This document shows positions 1 to 13,400 of a stretch of 64,000 bases of DNA, in pieces. The stretch lies in assembly GCF_910596095.1 (NCBI RefSeq), contig NC_056550.1, positions 22,130,001 through 22,194,000 of the forward strand, read 5' to 3'. Position 1 is the first letter of the stretch; every line of letters starts with the position of its first letter. Source of the DNA: Thunnus maccoyii. Taxonomy: Eukaryota > Chordata > Actinopteri > Scombriformes > Scombridae. A model generated the notes under the pieces. It saw only the letters and a list, made by a program, of their open reading frames with translations, did no database searches and was not told where the DNA came from. The position numbers and the translations under genes were made by a program.

Positions 1-543
1 ATAGTTAGTCCCATGTGTCAGCAAACTGGACTTACTCTGATAAAAACACTTAAGCAGTTAAAGCAGTTACTGGTCCCTTCAGGGCCATCCTGTCTGAATT
101 ATTCCCTCTCCCCCTCCTGCCCCACACACACACGCACACACACACACAGTTGCCTGACCCTGGGCCAGAGCATGGGAAGAGGCAGCCACAAACAGTGGAC
201 AGTACAGGAAGGAATGCAAACTCAAAGCGTAAAGACATTGCTGGCACTGACATTTCTAGCAAAAACAACAATCATAAATAGCAGATGCCCTAAGCTAAAA
301 AAAAAAAATGGGGGGGGGGGCAGTGGGGGGGCATGACTAAAAACAAAAGACATCCATCTGAACTTGCTAGGTCAAAGCAATTTGTCAAAGAGATGACTGC
401 TAGAAAAGTTGGGAGATGGGAGTCGGAGGCAGTCCTCCCACGGTCGCAGCCAGGGACAGGCACCATACTGGGGCTGAGAGCGGATTGATTTGATGTCAGC
501 CTTTAAGAGACGGTGCAGAGACAGAGATATGAAATTGTCTTAC
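1..543 (-). other. rnd2 intron 2 (partial)
   Basis: Noncoding sequence downstream of rnd2 exon 2. It holds a short (CA)n tract at about 123-148 and an A-run followed by a G-run at 298-331. I see no match to the next rnd2 exon, so that exon should lie to the left of the window. Confidence 0.6.
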
Positions 544-1271
544 CTGACGTGTCCCACATATTCAGCTCAATCCGGTGTTTGTCTATCTCAAAACTGGCTG
601 TGTAGTTTTCGAACACTGTGGGCACGTAGTTCTGAAAATAAGGGATTCATTTTAGTTATCCAATTAAAAAGGGACAAGATAAGCCTGTGTTTACACAGCC
701 ACAGGCTTCAAAGGAGTAGACTAGTGGGAACATCATATTTGAAGTGATGCAGCTGACAAATAAAGTAATGGCAGACACAATTCCACAGCTAAGCTAGTCA
801 TGTAAATCCCTTTGGGGATGTTATAGAAAGGTAAGCCTAGTATTATAGTAGATGAAGACAACGCCTTAAAGTTTTATAGGCAGCACTGCAGACATAATAA
901 AAGTCAATTTAGACATTACAGGACTATTATACATTTTACAGGCATTCATTACTGTTCCCTCTCCATCAGCTCTCTCTCTCTCTCTCTCTCTCTGTGTCTT
1001 GTTTTAACATTTCTGTCTTTAAGCAGGTGGAATCTGCTGAACAAGTGCTGAAGTTGTCCGATAATACATTTTAATGGCAGTGCTCCTCACTCATTCACAA
1101 ACTCCTGATCTATCTGCTTCTAGATACAACAAAAAAAATTAAAAACAGATTAAGTTTTGATAGACGTACCTCTGGATAGCAGTCTTTGGCAAAAACGTGC
1201 AGGAGTGCCGTTTTCCCACATTGCGTGTCCCCGACCACCACAATCTTACAGCGGCTGCCTAGACTGTCCAT
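544..1271 (-). CDS. rnd2: Rho family GTPase 2 (RND2/RhoN), N-terminal part; gene runs off the left edge
   Basis: Coding exon 1 is 1170-1271 (34 codons, start ATG at 1271-1269) and exon 2 is 544-631 (29 codons plus one base). Both donors (GTACGT, GTAAG) and the acceptor between them (TTTTCAG) are intact and in phase. Exon 1 carries the P-loop GDTQCGKT at residues 14-21. Exon 2 carries the Rho switch I segment YVPTVFENY and the start of switch II (MWDTS). Rnd proteins are GTPase-deficient Rho relatives that stay GTP-bound at membranes and steer actin and neuronal migration. Thr16 replaces the Gly of RhoA GDGACGKT (Ras Gly12 equivalent), and DTS replaces DTA; both fit the Rnd class. RND2 rather than RND1/RND3 is chosen from the residue pattern and the vat1 neighbour. 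Later exons (nucleotide-specificity loop, CAAX end) are not in the window. Confidence 0.9.
632..1169 (-). other. rnd2 intron 1
   Basis: Intron between rnd2 coding exons 1 and 2, phase 0, bounded by a GTACGT donor and a TTTTCAG acceptor on the minus strand. It contains a (TC)n tract at about 971-993. Nothing else is recognised. Confidence 0.8.
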
Positions 1272-1500
1272 GGTTTGTCCTTCAGAGGTGTATTGTTGAC
1301 GCGTGGATGGATTGCATCCAGCATCCGATACGAGACGCGGCGGAAATCGAAGACTGGAAAGAAAAATGAGCAAATACATGCGCCGACCCGGTGCGCTTTT
1401 ATCCAGCTCCTCCTGTCCGACGCGCAGCCCTCCGGTCCCGCTGACAGACTCTGACTGACTGGTTGCTTACCAAAACCACAGCCAGGACGCACACACAGCC
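1272..1500 (-). promoter_or_regulatory. rnd2: rnd2 5' UTR and probable promoter region
   Basis: Immediately upstream of the rnd2 start codon the sequence is richer in CG dinucleotides than its surroundings (for example near 1328-1345 and 1417-1440), as expected for a vertebrate 5' UTR or promoter CpG cluster. No TATA box is obvious and no transcription start can be fixed from sequence alone. The open frame at 1259-1492 on the minus strand is taken as 5' UTR. Confidence 0.45.
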
Positions 1501-2003
1501 CTCCCTAGAAACTCCAGTACTTTGATTACTGGCCACGCCTTCCTAATACTCACGTCTGAGTCTCATCATTCAGCTGTAATAGGCTGTTCTTGTGGGAAAT
1601 AAAGGGTCTGGGACTAATGGTGACCTCATCATCCTCTTTGTTTTGCCTCCCATGGTACCCTTATAATATCTCAATCATATTATCAAATGAGTTTATTACA
1701 TATTCTGCCTCCTGTCTTATCTGTATAATGCCTATAAGTCTATATTCCCTCAAAAACACCTGTATATCTGTGAAACATAATAAACTATTTGTGGATTATC
1801 TCGTATTTCGTGCTTGTAAAATAATATGGCTATTGGACGGTCAAATATAAGAACAGGACTAAATAAATGTTTCTTGTCATACTATCTATTTTACCTCATA
1901 TGTTACCATTAGGTCTATAATATCTCTACAACAATAAAATTTAGTTTATTATGACAAAGACTGAGCAGAGTCCACTGATTATATTATGACTTTATGACTT
2001 TGT

Positions 2004-2630
2004 TTAAGGATAAGTTCACAGTTTTTCAAGTCGGTCTGAAAACAAAGAGTCAGGTGCCCAAATGAACACTGAAACAGGTTTTGCTTGTTGTAATCTTTCC
2101 TCCTTTGCATACTGGCTATTAAATGTGCTTTCGATGCAGCTTTCAAAGTGTTGGGGGACAAAATCCACAGTCCTCGTTTTGAGAATAACTGTATTTAAGT
2201 TTCTGTGAAGATAATATGAGGCTTCAGCCGTCTGAGTTAGTCAGATAATATCTTCAGTTACAGTCTTTTTAGTACACAAGTCCCTCTTTGTGTTTCCCCA
2301 GACAGTGTTTTCCTGTTCAGCTGCAGGGGAAAATTCATAACAAAATGAGGGAATTTGACTCTAAAAAGACAGTAACTTTGAGAGATGTTTACTTGCTTTG
2401 ACTGATTTTGACGGTTTAAACTTTTAAATACATTTGCACGGATGGAGGACTGTGGATTTTGTCCCCCAGCACATCATCTTACATTCTCAGTGCATTATGA
2501 AGGGATCTCTTAATGGTCAGTATGAACAGGAAGAATTATTACAGCAAGAAAAAACAGGTGTCAGTCTTCATTTGGCCACCTGACTGTTGTTGTATGACAG
2601 ACTTGGAAAAACTGTGAATCTATCCTTTAA
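2004..2630. mobile_element. Foldback (palindromic) TTAA-type MITE, copy 1
   Basis: The element reads AAGGATAAGTTCACAG at the left and the inverse, CTGTGAATCTATCCTTT, at the right. The two halves are inverted copies of about 300 bp meeting near 2318. Further mirrored pairs are GACAAAATCCACAGTCCTC (left) with GGACTGTGGATTTTGTC (right), and CAGTCTTTTTAG with CTAAAAAGACAG. A second full copy is at 40937-41565 and an interrupted one at 31438-33181. The flanks here are TTTA and TTAA, close to a TTAA target duplication. No coding capacity, so this is a nonautonomous element. Confidence 0.8.
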
Positions 2631-4161
2631 TATTGTGACTGAAAACTATCTGGAGGACTATTGAAGTGTTGGATCAGTGATATTAGTGACTTCAGCTCCT
2701 GCTGTTCAGAGGTCTGAGATTGATTTGATTCACTAAATAGATACTGCAATGAATAAATCCCATTTTTCAGCAACCAGATGATGATTTTATCACAGCAGTC
2801 TTGAATGATGTAATGAAATGCTCTGCAGGTGGGACTGATGGTATTTAGAAATATAATGGAGCGTAAATCTATTTCATTTTGGTTTATTCTCCTTTCGATT
2901 CACAAAATATAACTCTTAATTTGCTAGAAATACTTACATCCAGACAGGTTTATAAGATGGAGACTTAAAGTGAAGGTGTTCGGCCGTATAGACCTTTTTT
3001 GTTCCCATCACTATTAGGAAAGCAGCACAAATACTCAGCACATTATGCCTCTTGATTTAGTGCCAGCATGACCTCTTAATGGAGATACAATAAATGCAGC
3101 GTACCTAGATAAAATAGTCCATCAAATTAAGTAGTGAGAGGTGAGTGGGCTGTGTTTATGGGCCTCGGTGCTGTGGATTTCAGTTGAAATTCACTGGAAG
3201 CTGAATTATTGGTTTCGTGAATGAGATAATTAAATGACGTGATACCACGTGCGGTGCAGGTCAGCAGTGTTAAATCATCTTTTATCGCCTTGTAGACCGA
3301 CACTGACCCCTTCTGGACAACAGTGATATTACATTACATTCAATCTACAAGTGGCAGGCAATAAGCAGCCGTACAATATGACTCACCCCAAATACAATAG
3401 CACATTGTAGTGTTGTTGGATTGCTGGAAGTGTCTCTCTTGTGTTGTTTACCTCCTTCATAGAGGTTACAGGGCAACTAAAAACAGATGAACTGCAGCCT
3501 GTGAGATTTAGAGACTAAAGGATGATTTACATAGATGACAGCAAAAACCATCCTGATAAGCATATTAGGCTGTAACTACTGTGTATAATAACCTATCACG
3601 GCAGATAAAAAGAGGAAAGAAAACACGTTTCCTATTGTAAGATCAGAGAGATAAGAGTCCTCTCGGAATATGAATATTAATGAAGTAATTTGTCAGGGTT
3701 CTTATGTGCATCACTCCACAGTTATAGGCTCTCTGTATAATAATATGAGGGATGATGAGGATAAAATATTAATGTAGTTTCTGTCTTTAGTTTAAAGAAC
3801 GTCCCCGCTGGGTTTGCATGATTATATGTTCATTCTGCAGTACAAAAGAAACACACCCGATAAAAACTGTTGATGGAGTGTCCTGAGTGACCTGGAAATT
3901 GTTTCCGGAGAGATGTTTTGCTGTTGAGTTTTGCAAATAAAGGTAATTTTTCAATGCTTTGTTGCAGTATCGGGACTAGTGGGGGTTCACATTTCATATA
4001 TTTGAATCAGGGGTGTTGCCCTACAGCGGTATTGATGATAACTGTGATATTTAAAAGAATGAAATATTGATATCATGTTGATAATGAAATGTAAATAATC
4101 CAGCACCTCTTAAATAATTTCCATTCTTTCCATTCTTGCTTTGTCTCCCTCCCCCAATGCA

Positions 4162-4162
<1 letters not shown>

Positions 4163-4207
<45 letters not shown>
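4163..4207. repeat. (CA)n microsatellite
   Basis: Uninterrupted CA dinucleotide repeat of about 22 units. Confidence 0.97.
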
Positions 4208-4209
<2 letters not shown>

Positions 4210-7200
4210 TGTGGTTCAGTTCATCTGGTTGCCTTTTCACTATCCATTAAGTGTAATTGTTCTTTCTAGACATTTCTGTACAGTTATGGTTACAGACTCT
4301 CTCTGCACCTCCTTATACTTGTAATTTGATTGTAATTCATTTGCCAGAAAAGAGACAAAACACACAATAAGTAAAGTTAAAGATGAATTTGACTGATAGC
4401 ATTTTCTTTTCAAATTTTCTATAGATTTCGCAATAATGTCGTTATCATGAATTCTTTTGGCCACAACAATCATGTAGTGAAAATCTGATGTTGTGACAGA
4501 GGTAATCTGAATATCTGGGCAAGTAAAAACAAAATATCTGCATTGTTAGATACCACAAGTGAGAAAATTGGATATTCTTTGTGATTTGAGGGAACTGACC
4601 CTTTAAAATCAGAGTTCATCTCCTGTCTTGGAGTCAGTAGAGCAGCAGGTGGCAGTATATATTTTTGCATCTAGATCAGACTTCTATATAAATGGGACAG
4701 ACTTACTGTATTTAGAATTTACTACAAATAGCATTTTCATATGTGAAGTGAGAAGGAATCTCTACTTCTAGAGCAGCTTGAGCTCATCTTTTTTGAAACT
4801 CTGTTATGTGTTTGCACCTTTAACTTCTGATGGGTTGATTTTCTTGTTGTAATAGCTGAACATGAGGGAAAAGATGCCACAGTGTAGGACAGACAGTGAA
4901 CTTCACAAAAGCCTATCACTGTACAGAAACATTTATGTATGCATGAATGCATATATATACAGTAAATGATGTTGTGGTTTACACTCACTCTCATGCTGAC
5001 TATTCATCACAGTCTGCTGCATTTGCCAGCAGGTGGGTGTAATGTTCTGCATTGTCATTGCCTGTGCTGTATCAGTGGGACTGTGCAAAATGGTTTTGTT
5101 TCCTTTGAGAGGCTATAATGGATATGTTACTCAACCTGTAAACTAATTACACTCATGTGTAAGTATAGCAGAGATGTGCCAGATCACTCAGCAGAAGAGT
5201 AAAATGTGTAAATGACCAGAGATTGAATTGGTGAGGAGCCAGTATGCTGCACCTTTTGATTTCAAAGCTCTCAAATTCTGTACACTTGCCAGGCAGAGTT
5301 GATGGATCCTACAGACTTACGGATCACTGTAGCATGTGTAATAAATACGTGCTTCGACACACTAGTATAACAAACTAAAAGGATGCACATCTGTACACTG
5401 CAACGCAATACTGCAATACTGGATAACTTCACCTCTTCTAGCCTCTAAAAACTATTCAAATGAAACAATCTAAGAAGGGAACATAAGAATTGGTTGAACT
5501 ATTCACAACCCAGAGGCATATGCAACCTGTGACTTGGGGTTTATGAATAAACATTGCTTCATTTTAAGCAATGTCACAAGCTAAAATGGCCGAGGTCTGC
5601 TGGTTTAGTAGAACAGCAGCATTCAAACGAGGATGTCTTGCTCAGGGATATTGTAATAATACATAAAAGAATAACATTTACCTGCATGTTTTAAGAAAGC
5701 GACCAGGCTGCAATGACCAATTATACATTTAGACATTGTAATACTTTCAGTCTGCTGTTGTAATAAGCAGATAAATCACTTCAGCCACAGACCATGAAGG
5801 TATTAATATTTCTTACATCAATAGTAATAATTCATGCAGACAGCATGTGTGGGATTTGCATGAGTTATAGTTCTTTATTGTAAATCCCAGTATGTGCCCA
5901 GCTTTAATGGAAATGAAATACCTGTGTGTTTGTAGCTCAGACACACACACATCCTCAGAGACCGCCCAGATTCCCTGCAGACTCAGTCTATTTGCCGGCA
6001 GAGTGGTGACACAGTACTTTATCCAGGCCAAATTACACCGCTGAGCAACATTATGCATTCAGTAACCTACTTAGACAATGGAGGAAGTCTCCAAACTACA
6101 CCAGGTGTCCGAGGCAGTACATCTCTGTTCATGTGTCCTATTCTTGTGCTCTTTTAACCACAGCCATTTCCTGTGATGGATACATTTTCAAACCCTGTTT
6201 AGCTGCTGGAACGTGTTCTGAAATTTTCCTCTTGGCCACACAGCGAAGCTAATAAATAAAGCTTTTGCATTAAGGTTTCTATTATAATCTTTTTTTTTTT
6301 CTTTTTTCACAAAGTCCATGCTATAGTCCAAGTCATTTTCCTGACTGTGCTTTGCTGCTACATTACCATACTGGCCCTGTCAGAGCTAATGAGGAGATGA
6401 GCCACTTTGGGAGCACCCACAGCATACTGATGTGTATTCAGAGTGGCTCGGCGTGGTTGGTGTGGATGAACAGCCAGCCTGGCTTGTAACATTTTGCCTG
6501 TGTCAAAGGGGAAGATCAATAATGCCTGCATCCTTTATCATTAAGCCCCTTTGGGATATTGATTGGTACGTTGCTGACTTTGTCCTCTGAATTGCTGAGT
6601 GGCACTTTACGGCCACAAGGTGTCTCACCACTTTTCTTGTGGTCACATCTCTCTGACTAGACAGGGTGCTGGTCTCTCAGCTTTACATGAACAGAGCTGG
6701 AAAATGTGAATAGAATCAGGTTTCATCTTGTGACATTTTGCATTTATGGTCACAAAAGGTGTTCAACTATTTGTTTCTTCCACCCAAGCCACTGGGACTT
6801 GCTCCATAATACTCATTATAAACCTCTGAGTTTCATGAGTGGCCCTGTCCCATGTGTATTAGCTTTTGATAGACAGCTCATCCCGCCTTATAGCTGACTT
6901 CTTGTACTGAAGCCAAATAATACAGACAGAGGTTATAGCCTCATTTAATCAAAAAACTGGCGTGACCTCAACACAGGCTCATATTTTTCTGAGCTGCCTG
7001 CACAGGGAAGTTACAACAATGAGCCGTACGCAGGCCCAAAGTTCCTGCAAATCCTACTGTAGAATAGGCGGCATAAACAGACATTTCCTCTGGTTGATAC
7101 TGTTCCAGCACCACAAACCTCACATGCTGCAGTAAACAGCCAGCCAGAAATAATCAAATACTTCTTTGAAGAAATATTTATCCATTAGCTGTGTCAATGT

Positions 7201-7590
7201 ATTTTATGATATCTGATGCACTGTACTCTACAATACAAACAGCATACAAAAGAAGAAACAATATCATATTACAGTACTGATATTACTGGGCCTTGTTAGT
7301 CTCTTAAGCTATGGTTACTCTTTCACAAATCTTCATCAGGGGCTTAGAAGTGTTTTTTTTTTTTTGGCAAGCTACTTTTTCCAACTTGCAGCAATCAACA
7401 GATTTTGACGAACGTTTTTGCAAGGGGTTGTTTTCAACTTTATTTGCCTTTTAGTCCTAATGGATATTTTTGCATAATCACCTCTCTGCTTGATGCAATA
7501 TAGGCTTATCTTATAGCCCTACCCAAACAGCTAAACCCACCCAATCACACGCAGGAATCCTGGGTTTCATCAGCTCTCCGTGTTTTCCAG

Positions 7591-7848
7591 CCTGCCTCTG
7601 TCTCGTCCCACTCGCACTCTCTGTCAGAGCGCGGCGTTGACAGCCACTGGCCACTAATCAGCCCACTTTGTCGGGGTTTGTGTGCATGCAAGACTGCTGA
7701 AAAAGAAGCTCTGAATCTCACATTTTCTCTTCTTTGCCAGGCACTTGCAGCAAAACAAAGAAGCCCGTCCACGGCACTAAAAGCACAAGAAGTGAAAAGC
7801 CTTCTAAGTCATTTTCATCACTGTCTCACAGCCAACGCTCCCTGCACA
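7591..7848 (+). promoter_or_regulatory. vat1: vat1 promoter / 5' UTR region
   Basis: Sequence directly before the vat1 ATG. The reading frame stays open back to 7678, but the residues before position 7849 do not resemble VAT1, so it is treated as 5' UTR. A CG-rich patch occurs around 7600-7640. No TATA box is evident and the start of transcription is not defined. Confidence 0.4.
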
Positions 7849-10416
7849 ATGTCTGGAGAGGACGCACCTGCCCAGCAGCAAAACGCCGTGGACCAGAAGC
7901 AGGAGACCAAACCCAACGAGGAACCCAAAACCGAGACTGAGCCCGCACCCGCCTCAGGCGCCGCCGAGGCAGCGGCTACCCCCGCGGCGACCACCGAAAA
8001 GGTCCCCGAAGAGGAGGCGTTCACCTACCGCGCACTGGTGCTCACCGGCTACGGGGGCTATGATAAAGTCAAGCTGCAGGTGAAGAAGGGCAAGCCGGCG
8101 CTCAAGGCTGGCGAGATCATGGTGCGGGTCAAGGCTTGCGGGCTGAACTTCGCCGACTTGATGGCCCGGCAGGGGCTGTACGACCGGCTGCCGTCCCCGC
8201 CGGTCACCCCCGGGATGGAGTGCTCCGGGGTGGTGGAGGCTGTAGGAGAAGAAGTGACAGACAGAAAAGTAAGCACACATGCTTCTCAGCTTTCTCTTAC
8301 CAATTGAAGTCTCATTTTAAGTGTGTGCTTTATTGTTTAAGTGATGAATATATATGTCTCGCTTCATTTTGGAGCCGAACAGCTACATCTGGACATGGGC
8401 GTGTCACGCTTGCTCGCTGCTCTGTGTGGTAGTGCTTTACATTGTATTTAACAGTTTCACGGTTTAATGAATTACATGCCTCTAAGCTATCAGAAGATAA
8501 TTAACTCGATAATAATAATGACAAAAACCCCTATAGTTTATGTTTGATCTGTAATGTGTGTTCATCCATTAATTCACTGGTGCGTAGAAAGGAGACAGCA
8601 CTTGTTGTCCCAAAGTGCAAAGAAGCCCGTTTGTGTGTTCATGTGGTATTTTATGTATGTAGAAGAAAACTAAAGTGTGTAAAGTGCACGAGTTGAGTAC
8701 AATGAGAGCAGCAGCAGGCGTCGCCCCTCATGTCTCCCCCTGGTTTTCAAATTGCGTTGCCTTTGCGCAACTTCAAGCGAGCAAGTGCGCGACACAGTAG
8801 CTGCTGGGGTGGAGATGGATTCACTGTTCATGTGTTTTGTAAGGCTTAAGTCTGAATAAACACGTGCAAATCCGTGGGATGCTTTCCAGCCTGGCTGCAC
8901 CTACGCTTTACTTCACTGCGCTTCGATGTGCGCCAAGGCGCGGAGAGCTGCGTAAAGCCACCCAGAGAGATCGACGACAAGACCGGAAATGAGACTGTCG
9001 TTCCTTCAAAATTATAGCTTTATAAATTCACCTGAGAGTTTCTTTTGTCCTTATTTTTTACCGAGACAAAAGAAGTTAAGAATATATGAAAACATACAAA
9101 ACATGCACAGTATAGATAATAGATACAAATTAAATGTGGAATTATGAGGATGGCAAAATTATGAATTATAACATGGCCTATAGATGTGCACAATACTGCC
9201 ATATATAAATCATAAGGTGAACACAGTCTGCTTATATCTCTGATTGCAACTATAAAAATAACGTCTTTTGTATGAAAAACCATAAAACGACACTTCTGTT
9301 CCAACACTTAACTCTCAAAAAATGTTTATTAATGAGGCACTTTATTTTGGAGGCTATAGGAAGATGCAGTGCACAGTCATTAATATGGCTGACTTGACAC
9401 CGGTGGCGGAGACCGGAGTCACCGACGCCTTTTGTTACCGGGAGCGGTGGCGCACAGACTAGGGCGAGGCGCGACGCAACAGACAGCGTGGTGTGAGAAA
9501 TGGGATCACTCGCCCTCTTTGTCACCAGATCGCGTATCGCCTCTGCTGTGTTCACAAAATAATACTCACAGCCATCAACATGTCAGAATTAAAGTTCAAG
9601 CCCGCGCTCTCTCAGACAAAGAAGCCAAGTCAATTTAACAATCATAATGCCCCCCCAAAAAAGCACTTATAGAGTTTTCTTTGATATTCAACCAATAGAA
9701 GTGATATGATCGAGAGAGAGTTATGTCGCTTTCTTACATAGCATGATGAGTCACAGGCCTATACGTCTGTCTCCTGGCTGCATGGCATCACCACGGTAAC
9801 GCCTTTGTAAGGCAATTAAACTACAAAGCCAAAATGTTACACACCGGCCAGTGATGAGTCACTGCTGTTTGTTGTAAGAGCACTACATTTTCTCACATCA
9901 GCCAGTTAATATCTCTGGATAACACCATGCTAATCACATGCGTGGTGCAAGTGCAGAATCAGTGCATCTGGATGGGAGTGGCACATGTGTCTGTCAAGTG
10001 TGAATCCATATGGATGGGTGCATCTATTCAGACTAATAGGAATATGATTGGTGATGGGTCAGCCAACAGCAGCCAGACATGATACAGGGGCACGAGCCTT
10101 ATGCTTATAAAATACTTTATAGCTTCTTTCCACACTGTCAGTAATGTAAATTGGATTTAAAGGTCAGACACTACACGCGCACACACATGCGCAAACACAC
10201 TTGTCATCAAGACCTCGCGCTCCCACGTCCCCCCCCCCCCCCCCAGCCCTTATAGAATTAAGAGCCAATCTTCCTAATGGATGGAGATCTCTGAGATCTT
10301 TTGGCAGCTAACTCAGAGGGAATGTGCTGACCCTGATGGCACAGAATTTTTTGGGTGGCTCATCACTCACTGCAGTTCTATCTGTCTGCCTATCTTTCTC
10401 TGTTGCACCCCTCTCT

Positions 10417-10498
<82 letters not shown>

Positions 10499-13400
10499 AC
10501 AGGCATATATGCACACAAAGACTACAGTAATGGGTGTGTCTGATGTGTGTTTTCTACACATAGAGCGTGGGCACAACCATGAACACATTCATGGCATTTA
10601 ATTAGATAATGCAACATAAACATCAGTGGCTGAGTAAAGTGTGATTGATTTTTATTTAATGTTTTCCGACATTTCAATCGAGTGTTGAATTTCATGTTCT
10701 ACAATGTAAGTGCCTGCTGCTTTCCCACACAGATATGAGAAGGACATTTTAGAACTTTGGCTTCTTTTATTTAATGAGAAAAACATGTTTTTATTGAATA
10801 ATGTTGTTTAGGGACTGAAATCAGGTATTGAATTGGCACAAGTATTGAAAAATGTCCAGGTATAAGTGTGGTTAAACTTTTACATTTTCAAAGTTGATAA
10901 ATGCTGCACTTGCACCATTGTTGTCCCCCCCCCCCCCCCCCCCCTGATCTCCTGCCCCCCTGTTCATTGTTTTGATACTTGCTGGCTCTAATGTCTTTAT
11001 ATGTACTGTATTCATTATCCTCCGCATGCCGCATATTGTATTTCCATAACCGCTGCATCCCCTTGAAGAGACAATAAAAGCAGAGTGAAGTCATACTACA
11101 GTGCCCTCACCCGAAATGACCTAAGAAGGAGTGCAGGGGAAAGTGTAACAGTGAGTAAGCGAGGGAAGAGGGGAAATATCACACTCATCCCCTGACACCA
11201 AGAATCAGCACTTTTGTCTCCAGACCTGCTTTAAAAAAAAAAAAAAAAAAAAATTCTTCATGCTCTCCCTCGGTGAGTTTTGGTAGGATCTGACCCATAT
11301 GTTCTCAATTACCTCCCTCTGGCCCACATTGTCAGTCTGGTATTTCCTCCATCCCTCCTTCCCTCCCTCTATCTATCTCTCCTTCTTTTGTGTAATCTCT
11401 TGATTCTTCCTCCATTGATCGAATCCTGACACTCAGTGAATCACGTCTCTCCTTCTTTTATACTAATTTATCTTTCAGGGCTTCTATCTCTTCCTCCCTG
11501 TCCCGCTCTTCCATCCTTTTTGTCCTTTTTTCGTCATGCTCGCAAAATTTAGTGTTTATATTTTTCATGGCCTGTTGACAGTTGGCCGCGAGCTGCTGAT
11601 GAATTAAAAGAATATCAGATGTCTCTGTTTTGTTAGTTGTTTTGGGTTTTTTTTTCCCCTCGAGTCTGTCTTGTGTGGGTTTTCCTTGATAAATCCTCAA
11701 CATTTCTGAGATTGAAAGTGTAGAGTTGCACCGAGGCCGCTCATATTAATCAAGCTGAAAAAACATGATGAAGAATATCTTAGATGGTGATTTGCATAAT
11801 CAGAGGTGCAGTCAAGTGCAAAAAGCAGCATGTAGGCTCTCTCAAGACAGATCTTGCTGTATGTAAGCAGGGTGTGGCCTTTATCGTAACATCACCGAAA
11901 CTGTGGTATAGCACAATAACACGTACAGTAACACTGGGGAGATATCATGTTTCCTATTAATTGCATTTACAGCAGATATGCGAGATGAGTGGGTGTTACA
12001 TTTAACCTTCATCTTTTTGTCTCAACCTGACTCAGGAACACTGTATGAGAAATTTCATTCCTCCTTTTTCTTTTTTTTTTTACCCCTGATAATTTTTTGC
12101 TGAGATCATCAAAGCTGCAAGCTACGAAGCAGCTGACTTGGAGGCCCGCATACCCCAAAATTGAATCACCATCTGATTAAGTCCATTCATATACAGTTAA
12201 CTGGAAGTTTCTTTGTTCAGCGCCCCCGCACTGCTGACCCCGACTGTGACTACATTTGATGCAGTGGCATGAAGGCTGAGAAAAGGAAATTCAAGAAGCG
12301 CCTGTTTATATGTGTGTGTGTGTGTGTGTGTGTTTGTTTGTCACACTGTGAAGATGTTGTAACAGAAGTGTCACAAGGCTCGCTCGCTCGGCCTTGAGTG
12401 TTCCTACCCAGCTTCTGTGTGACTGACAGTAACTCACATGCTTTATGTGGGCACAGAAGAATAGCTGCAGATGCGCTCAAAAGCAATGTATGAGTCATGT
12501 TTGTGTTTCCTGTAAAAGGCCTGAACTCCTCCATCTATCGATTCGTGCAACACTGTACCCCCAATTAAACAAGCAAAGCTGATGAGTTTGAAGACTATAA
12601 GAGTTAAAAAAAAAAAATTTAAAAAGTAGGGGGGGCAGGGTGGAGATTGGAGAAAGCGAGTCAGCATGAATAACAAAGGAAAGGAAGAAGAAGTAGCCCA
12701 CGGTGGAAAAGTGAAAGTATAGTTTGAAAATACACCAAATGACTCAGCCTCAGACAGAAAGATGCGGGTATGAAAAGAGAAAGAGAGAGGGAGATCTCTC
12801 TAATTGGAGTGGATAGACAGCGAGGCGCATGGCTCCCTCCAGACCATTAGAGAGGCCCGGGTGGAGAGGGTTTGTTCCCAGGAGGAGAGAGCTTGTCTTA
12901 TGCTCAGCCATGGGGAAGAATCTGGCAGGGACTCTGATGAGTGGAGAGAAGCCAGGGGAGAAGATGGGCCCCATTGTCCTGTCTCGCTGATGAGGAAGAG
13001 GGGATACAGGACATTTCTCACAAGGGAAAAGAGAAAGAGGATGGCGGTCAGATGAGGTATAGACAGAAAGAGACAGTCGAGGATGAAGAAATAGGGATGA
13101 AAGAGAGGGTGTCGAAGAAGGCGGCGAGACCAAGACGCAGACAGGATGAGACGAGGAGGGGGGGGGGGAGGAGGACTGGAGAAGGGGAAGGAAGACGTTC
13201 TAAAGTTGTAAGCGGAAAAGGAGTCAGGAAGTGAAACAGAAAGAAGGGAAGAGAAAAAGTGAGGGGAATGGAAACGGGGTGGGAGGGAGAGCTGTGTCGA
13301 GAGGGGTGGATAAGGGGGAGGAAGAAAACAGGAAGAGAGTTATAATGCTGCAGTCGTCTCTGTTTCCTGTGTCCCTCGAGTGGGCTCCCCTGATTTGGTG

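Larger units (their letters stand above)
1501..7590. other. Divergent intergenic region rnd2-vat1
   Basis: About 6 kb between the head-to-head genes rnd2 and vat1. It holds the foldback MITE at 2004-2630 and a (CA)n microsatellite at about 4163-4207. I find no convincing exon. Conserved noncoding enhancers could be present but cannot be judged without alignment. Confidence 0.6.

Noticed and set aside
1259..1492. 77-codon minus-strand frame upstream of rnd2
   Set aside because: Overlaps the rnd2 start in a different frame; treated as 5' UTR.
7678..7848. In-frame upstream extension of vat1
   Set aside because: The extra 57 residues do not resemble VAT1, whereas MSGEDAPAQ begins the usual acidic head.
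10281..10601. Open frames through the long (CA)n tract
   Set aside because: They translate only to Thr-His or Cys-Val dipeptide runs made by the microsatellite.
12750..13234. Overlapping 97-127 codon frames on both strands
   Set aside because: All lie in the purine-rich tract, where stop codons are scarce on some frames; no domain.
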